Source: Methanobacteriota archaeon (GTDB taxonomy: Archaea > Thermoplasmatota > Poseidoniia > Poseidoniales > Poseidoniaceae). From it: a stretch of 37,430 nt of DNA. Shown in pieces: positions 33,436-37,430 of this stretch. Positions within the stretch are counted from its first letter, which is position 1, and each line of letters starts with the position of its first letter. Location of the stretch: the NCBI GenBank assembly GCA_002710015.1, contig PAOW01000016.1, positions 1-37,430 on the forward strand. The letters run 5' to 3'. The position numbers were made by a program, and so were the translations under genes. Under the pieces are notes generated by a model. It saw only the letters and a program-made list of their open reading frames with translations. It had not been told where the DNA came from and did no database searches.

Positions 33436-33643
33436 AATGCATTGAATCAAGACGATTGAGAGATAATTCAACCTCTCCTAGAAGCTCATGAACACGTGAC
33501 AACAAAGCTCGCCTTTCTTTGGATGACCTAGCTTGAGGAAGCCATTGTAGCAACCTCCTTATGTCCTTTGCATCTCTATCAACAGTCCAATTCAGAACTT
33601 CTTCCAAAACTGGATCATCAGCAGGGAGAAACCTGTCTGCCAT
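33434..33643 (-). CDS. Small helical protein in the TerB/MobA-like operon
   Basis: This 69-residue protein begins 'MADRFLPADDPVLEEVLNW' and is predicted by eye to be two or three amphipathic helices with many Arg and Leu ('RRLLQWLPQARSSKERRALL'). No Cys, membrane helix or enzyme motif is present. It lies 30 bases after the helical-repeat gene and 10 bases before the MobA-like start, so it is part of the same transcript. The family is not recognised. Confidence 0.6.
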   Translation of the reverse strand: MADRFLPADDPVLEEVLNWTVDRDAKDIRRLLQWLPQARSSKERRALLSRVHELLGEVELSLNRLDSMH

Positions 33644-33673
33644 AGTTAGTCCAAGATTTGGTTAATCAAAAAC

Positions 33674-34249
33674 TCACTCATTCAGAGCCCTAGATCTAAT
33701 GCGTTCAAACAACTCTCCACCCTTGGGCGCATTTCTCACAAGTTCAACGTAGTCTTCACACATATCGAGAGATGCAACTAACATAGCGTATTGCATTTGT
33801 ATCCTTTTTCCCGAATATCTGTTTAGAAATTCTGCCGATGGGACTTGCCTGCCACTCCTTTTGATCTCTTCACCAAATTCCAATACTAAGTCAATCGGTA
33901 AACTCCTATCGATCAAGTCAAGCATTTTTTTCCAGGCATCACCTTCAGTGTTTGCTATTAGAAGCCCGATTAATTTCACGTCTTCTCTTCCACATCTTTT
34001 CCAAAGACGTTGGATTAAATCCTCGACTCTGTTAGCGTAATTTGTTAGAACCCACGAGGCAATTCTGCGCATAGTTGGATCATCAGTACCAATGTGGAAT
34101 GCAAGGCCACTCTGCTCAAGCATTTTATCTGTAATAGACCGATTTACCAATCCTTGGGCTCCACAATCGTAGGCCCTTCTTAGAAACTTCACAGCCTTCT
34201 TACCCTTAGGCAAACCTTCGTCAAATAATTCGTCAAGGCCATCGACCAT
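33674..34249 (-). CDS. Helical-repeat protein, possibly HEAT/AlkD-like
   Basis: This all-helical protein of 191 residues contains 'WVLTNYANRVEDLIQRLWKR' followed by 'DVKLIGLLIAN', a spacing that recalls HEAT repeats of DNA-alkylation-repair (AlkD-like) proteins. The likeness is weak and I cannot point to a catalytic Asp/Trp set. The start is ATG 34249 with GAGGCGAG just upstream, only nine bases from the stop of the TerB-like gene. An uncharacterised scaffold or DNA-binding protein is the safest reading. Confidence 0.6.
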   Translation of the reverse strand: MVDGLDELFDEGLPKGKKAVKFLRRAYDCGAQGLVNRSITDKMLEQSGLAFHIGTDDPTMRRIASWVLTNYANRVEDLIQRLWKRCGREDVKLIGLLIANTEGDAWKKMLDLIDRSLPIDLVLEFGEEIKRSGRQVPSAEFLNRYSGKRIQMQYAMLVASLDMCEDYVELVRNAPKGGELFERIRSRALNE

Positions 34250-34258
34250 GCTCTCGCC

Positions 34259-34732
34259 TCAGACACTCTTAGTTCGAACACTGTCAAACAGATTGCCAAC
34301 GAATTCTACGCTATCTTTCAGAGTTCCTAGCATTTTGTTAACAACATTTTCATCTTGGATTTTTTGCTGAATTGAATCTCTAAGATTCTTTTCAATCGCA
34401 GCGTGGTATTCATCATCGATATTGAACTGATTTCTCAAGTGAGCCAAAACTGCGAACTCATCTTTTGATAGAGAGGCATTAACAATTGCAACTTCAAAGA
34501 CAGTCTCGTAAACAAGACGCTGCTCATTGGGCGTAACATCTCTTCCTTCATCGGTTTCCCTGTTTTCTTTTATTGCAGCATAAATGTCCGCTGGTTCGTC
34601 TGCTGACAGACCAAGCGAGTTAGCCAATTTAATCACGAGGCGCTTTTCTTCGCGGGTGAGGACACCATCACGAAGCATAACTTCGATGGTGGACCTAAAC
34701 ACCCTCAACGCACCCACGTTCTCGCCGCTCAC
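34259..34732 (-). CDS. TerB-like helical protein
   Basis: This 157-residue protein has two similar helical blocks. The first is 'STIEVMLRDGVLTREEKRLV', running into 'LANSLGLS'; the second is 'VYETVFEVAIVNASLSKDEF', running into 'LRNQFNID'. This is the TerB pattern, in which an acidic loop (DG.L...E) between helices repeats. TerB-like domains occur in stress and phage-defence gene sets as well as lone proteins. No membrane segment is seen. It is the first gene of the minus-strand operon and diverges from dnaG. Confidence 0.68.
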   Translation of the reverse strand: MSGENVGALRVFRSTIEVMLRDGVLTREEKRLVIKLANSLGLSADEPADIYAAIKENRETDEGRDVTPNEQRLVYETVFEVAIVNASLSKDEFAVLAHLRNQFNIDDEYHAAIEKNLRDSIQQKIQDENVVNKMLGTLKDSVEFVGNLFDSVRTKSV

Positions 34733-34785
34733 AAATTACGCACAACATACCCCTTCTTGAATATCATTGGTAGTTTGGAAAAACC

Positions 34786-34802
34786 CTTAATTCCAAATTA
34801 AG
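34786..34802. repeat. Perfect hairpin in the terB-like/dnaG divergent region
   Basis: CTTAATT-CCA-AATTAAG is a perfect 7-bp stem with a 3-base loop, 54 bases from the TerB-like start and 164 bases from dnaG. It could be an operator or part of the promoter region of either gene. The A/T content leaves room for chance. Confidence 0.45.
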
Positions 34803-34877
34803 CATAAGTAGGGTTCAAAAAGTATGGGCATTCCGCATGTATTGTTCAAATCCAATTCACGACTCTGTAAACCAGTT

Positions 34878-34919
34878 CTTTCAGCTTGTTTTTTGAGTCA
34901 CTCTGGAAAGTGCTGAAAG
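34878..34919. repeat. Inverted repeat in the dnaG leader
   Basis: CTTTCAGC (34878-34885) and GCTGAAAG (34912-34919) are perfect inverted copies separated by 26 bases, ending 46 bases before the dnaG ATG. They could form an RNA hairpin in the 5' leader or a two-half operator. With the hairpin at 34786 they make up most of what can be seen in the 233-base intergenic region. Confidence 0.4.
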
Positions 34920-34953
34920 CACATCAAGGAGCAAACAGTCTTGGGTTTAAACA

Positions 34954-34957
34954 GGAG
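34954..34957 (+). promoter_or_regulatory. Shine-Dalgarno site for dnaG
   Basis: GGAG (within aggagag) lies eight bases before the ATG at 34966. It indicates a leadered transcript, unlike the TATA-only genes in the window, and allows the upstream inverted repeat to act at RNA level. Confidence 0.65.
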
Positions 34958-34965
34958 AGATTTCA

Positions 34966-36177
34966 ATGGGAAAAAAACACAATGCAGGAGGTAAAGGTGG
35001 CCACGGCAAGTCCAATAAGGTCATGAAATACCTAATTAAAGCAGATTTAAAAGTAAATGGAAATGTTCAGAGAAAAGACATAATTGGCGCAATTATGGGT
35101 CAAACCGAAGGACTACTGGGCGAAGATTTGGAACTTCGTAAGCTCCAGAGAACCGCTAGAATCGGCCACGTTGATGTAGAAGTCAAGAGTAGTGCAGGTA
35201 AGGTAAATGGCGAAATCCTTATTCCAAGTAGTATGGATAATGTTGAAACTGCCATTATCGCATCTAGCCTGGAAACGATCGATAGGATTGGACCATGTGC
35301 TGCGAAAATTGTAGTGACTGAAATACAAGACGTAAGATCTACTAAAGTCAATGCCGTTATAGACAGAGCGAAAGACCTACTTCTTGAAATGGTAAACTCA
35401 GGAGATGCTGCTACAAAGACAGTGATAGAAGAAGTAAGAAGTGTGTTGACCGTAGGAAAAGCAAAGAATTTCCACGGATTGACATGTGGTCCAAATGTTG
35501 AATCAAGCGATTCATTAATCTTGGTAGAAGGAAGAAATGATGTTCGCAATTTGTTGAACTTTGGAATTAAAAATGCCATATCTTGTGATGGCGCAGGGAC
35601 GATTAAACAGGAGTTAATTGATTTGGCAGCAGCTAAGGATACAGTAACCCTGGCAATTGATGGAGATAGAGGTGGAGAAATGCTATTCCGGCAATTAAAT
35701 GAGATTATGAAAATTGATTTTGTCGCACAAGCCCCTGTTGGGCAAGAATGGGAATTATTGCCACAAAAAACAGTTACTAAGTGTTTGCAACAAAAAGTCG
35801 AAGTCGAGAAGTTCGCTGCTAAGTTGCCAGAGGATGAGCCATCGGAAGATCCCGATGCTTGGTTAGATGAAACCGAGACCGAAGCGCCAGCAGAGGTGCA
35901 CGAATATTTCGACCATATTGCAGATTTGAAGAAGAATAATGCGGTGTTTGTGAACGTTGACGGAACTGTTTCAGACGCAGTTGGACCATCCAAACTTGCT
36001 GCTGCCGCAGATGATGCAGACGGGGCCGTTGCTATCGTTATCAACGGAGCAGTCAGTGATAGGATTCTAGATATTGCTTCTGAGGCTGCAATTGAAACTG
36101 TTGTAGGAACTAAAGAAGGCAAGGGATTCTCGAAAAGGGATGATGTAAAAGCGTGGTTAAGTGAAAAGCACGCTTAA
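34966..36177 (+). CDS. dnaG: Archaeal DnaG-like primase
   Basis: This 403-residue archaeal DnaG is a Toprim protein that can prime DNA in vitro and is often found with the exosome. The Toprim core shows 'LILVEGRNDV' with Glu188 and 'AIDGDRGGE' with Asp232 and Asp234, the metal-binding acidic residues. The N-terminal domain begins with a Gly/His/Lys-rich tail ('KKHNAGGKGGHGKSNK') and contains 'GQTEGLLGEDLELR', typical of archaeal DnaG. An acidic linker (about residues 285-310) precedes a C-terminal domain of about 90 residues. No bacterial zinc finger or DnaB-binding domain is present, as expected. The start is fixed by GGAG eight bases upstream. Confidence 0.94.
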   Translation: MGKKHNAGGKGGHGKSNKVMKYLIKADLKVNGNVQRKDIIGAIMGQTEGLLGEDLELRKLQRTARIGHVDVEVKSSAGKVNGEILIPSSMDNVETAIIASSLETIDRIGPCAAKIVVTEIQDVRSTKVNAVIDRAKDLLLEMVNSGDAATKTVIEEVRSVLTVGKAKNFHGLTCGPNVESSDSLILVEGRNDVRNLLNFGIKNAISCDGAGTIKQELIDLAAAKDTVTLAIDGDRGGEMLFRQLNEIMKIDFVAQAPVGQEWELLPQKTVTKCLQQKVEVEKFAAKLPEDEPSEDPDAWLDETETEAPAEVHEYFDHIADLKKNNAVFVNVDGTVSDAVGPSKLAAAADDADGAVAIVINGAVSDRILDIASEAAIETVVGTKEGKGFSKRDDVKAWLSEKHA

Positions 36178-36191
36178 TGTTGAAATGATGT

Positions 36192-36246
36192 GAAGGTTCA
36201 TCAATTGAATACCATCAACCCCTTGCATGGGCGAGGATGAACCTTC
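36192..36246. repeat. 11-bp perfect inverted repeat flanking a start codon
   Basis: GAAGGTTCATC (36192-36202) and GATGAACCTTC (36236-36246) are perfect inverted copies separated by 33 bases. The loop holds the ATG at 36227 of the next gene. In RNA the stem would enclose the initiation region; in DNA it could be a regulator site. It could also form a structured 3' end for the dnaG transcript. Confidence 0.6.
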
Positions 36247-37430
36247 TGAGAACCCAACACCCTTACCAGTCACGATGGAACGAAATGCGAGTGCCCAAAT
36301 AGGCCTTGCTTTTACGGTCTTAGCACTAATATTAGCATCTAATTCTATCATCAATGATGATTGGTTGAACGTAAGGGCAGACACTGACTCATGGGGAGAC
36401 ATCACTCTGACCCAAGACCTAAAGATAGGTCTTACAGACATGACATCCGAAACTTGCGTTGACGGAAATGATTGCGAATCCGAGTCCGAAGATTTCAAAT
36501 TTAAATTTGAAAATTGTGGAGATGATTGTACATTTTTTGAAGAATTTCAAAATACTGGTTTTGTTACAATAATTTTGGTTTTAATTGGCTGTATAATACT
36601 TTTAGTAGCCACCGTTTTCCAAGTTAGATTATTTGCTGGTATGCCCTCAAAGACTCCCAATTTATTATCACTATCTGGTAGTATCTGGTTGGGATTAACT
36701 CTGTTGATTTGGCACCTCATGTTACCAGAGGCTGGAACTGAAATGAGTTGGGGCCAGGGGCCATGGATACTTACACTCGCATCTTGTTTTGGAATAATTG
36801 CTGGGTTTAGTAATAATCTGTATTCTGTTATAGAAGGTCCACCTCGAATGCGTGCTAAGGGAGTAAGGTCTGGAACAGAGATGAAAGAATTCCCACTGAA
36901 AGAATCCTCTTGCGGAAATCATACATTGTCAATTCTGGTAGATTCAGGCCTCGTTAGAGTAGCGAGAATTAGCCGAATCGGAGCATCCCCTCAGGTCAAA
37001 GATGTCCTTGCAACCCGAAGAGATTCATACACAGGGTTTTCACATCAGAGATTAGATTGGCTTGATGATTTCAAAGGTTTGTGGTGGATATTAAGCGGAG
37101 CATCATTAATATCGGCATTTATGATTTCTGGGCTATTTTTCGTTATTTTTGGAATTACAACGACCTTACTCGTATTGCAGTTAATGGATCCTGAAAGATT
37201 TGTAATATCGACAAATTCAGGCAACCACTCGTTTTTCATAAATCGATGGAGATCTAATAGAGAGTTGACAGATTTAGCAATGGACCTTGTTGATGATGCA
37301 ATGATAGGCGTACTCAGAGGAGGAGATTTGGATACAGAAACATTGGATAAAAGAGCAAATCTAATCGCAACTAGATTCGCTTTGAACCAAAAAGCGATAC
37401 AAGACAAAATGCACAACGAATCTCAAGAAA
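36227..37430 (+). CDS. Multi-pass membrane protein, 3'-truncated by the window edge
   Basis: The frame opens at ATG 36227 and has no stop before the window ends, giving at least 401 residues. Hydrophobic segments lie at about 24-42, 112-132, 146-166, 178-200 and 284-318. Between the first two is an acidic extracytoplasmic loop with four Cys ('ETCVDGNDCESESEDF', then 'NCGDDCTFFEEF'), probably two disulfides. The first four helices plus large first loop have a claudin-like layout, and the remaining part is soluble and Arg/Asp-rich. I do not recognise the family. The start lies 49 bases after dnaG, and an 11-bp inverted repeat surrounds it. Confidence 0.7.
   Translation, partial: MGEDEPSENPTPLPVTMERNASAQIGLAFTVLALILASNSIINDDWLNVRADTDSWGDITLTQDLKIGLTDMTSETCVDGNDCESESEDFKFKFENCGDDCTFFEEFQNTGFVTIILVLIGCIILLVATVFQVRLFAGMPSKTPNLLSLSGSIWLGLTLLIWHLMLPEAGTEMSWGQGPWILTLASCFGIIAGFSNNLYSVIEGPPRMRAKGVRSGTEMKEFPLKESSCGNHTLSILVDSGLVRVARISRIGASPQVKDVLATRRDSYTGFSHQRLDWLDDFKGLWWILSGASLISAFMISGLFFVIFGITTTLLVLQLMDPERFVISTNSGNHSFFINRWRSNRELTDLAMDLVDDAMIGVLRGGDLDTETLDKRANLIATRFALNQKAIQDKMHNESQE

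Noticed and set aside
35100-36122. Long open frame (340 codons) on the minus strand opposite dnaG
   Set aside because: It mirrors a clearly coding gene with a Toprim domain. The translated product is Ser/Thr/Ala-rich with no motif, as expected of an antisense shadow.
1-37430. CRISPR arrays, insertion sequences, phage genes or rRNA
   Set aside because: I read the gene gaps and found no spaced direct repeats, transposase or integrase motifs, phage structural genes or rRNA-like sequence.

Overview
The window looks like chromosomal DNA from an uncultured marine euryarchaeon, most likely of the Marine Group II / Poseidoniales type. The archaeal assignment rests on an archaeal-type DnaG primase, a group II chaperonin (thermosome), a family B DNA polymerase, a RadA/KaiC-fold ATPase, a HerA-like ATPase, a PilT-KH ATPase and a site-2 protease. 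Several genes also have a TATA-like box about 25 bases upstream of the start codon, as expected for leaderless archaeal transcripts. The finer placement is inference from gene content, the bacterial-looking AceE, and lipoproteins with a shared 'GCFGED' start. Coding density is high, strands switch often, and many genes overlap their neighbours by a few bases. No insertion sequence, CRISPR array, rRNA gene or prophage was seen.

Layout. 1-3540 (+): end of purL, purQ, and an AlaX-like tRNA editing protein. 3590-5133: a small HTH-like protein (-) and an M50 protease (+), separated by a tRNA T-arm-like fragment. 5125-13033: two paralogous M28 lipoprotein peptidases (-) bracket a cassette made of a degenerate RadA-like ATPase (+), a family B polymerase of PolB2 type with altered active-site motifs (-), a small MGRT protein (-), a 46-residue Cys-containing ORF (+) and a zinc-ribbon membrane protein (-). 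13151-14126: a dimethylargininase-family enzyme and tRNA-Leu(GAG). 14158-17869: a membrane-anchored GH1 glycosidase, two paralogous small membrane proteins, and an M14-like peptidase. 17979-21084: a small unknown protein and a bacterial-type AceE pyruvate dehydrogenase E1. 21306-26982: a HerA-like ATPase fused to a membrane domain, a DegT-type aminotransferase, a CYTH protein paired with a Cys-loop membrane protein, and a Gfo/Idh/MocA dehydrogenase. 27008-32963 (+): a membrane protein, a PIN-less PilT-KH ATPase, a divergent thermosome, purH and purN. 32932-34732 (-): a compact operon of a TerB-like protein, a helical-repeat protein, a small protein and a MobA-like transferase. 34966-37430 (+): dnaG and a multi-pass membrane protein cut by the window end.

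How the genes relate. Purine synthesis is split between the two ends: PurL and PurQ form FGAM synthase, PurN carries out the third step, and PurH the last two. The M28 peptidases, the M14-like enzyme and the GH1 enzyme suggest a heterotroph living on proteins, peptides and sugars, and AceE would feed pyruvate to acetyl-CoA. The most intriguing block is the PolB2-like/RadA-like/MGRT cassette at 7.0-10.7 kb. A polymerase with altered active-site motifs next to a degenerate recombinase recalls the logic of bacterial ImuA/ImuB mutasomes. That parallel is inference.
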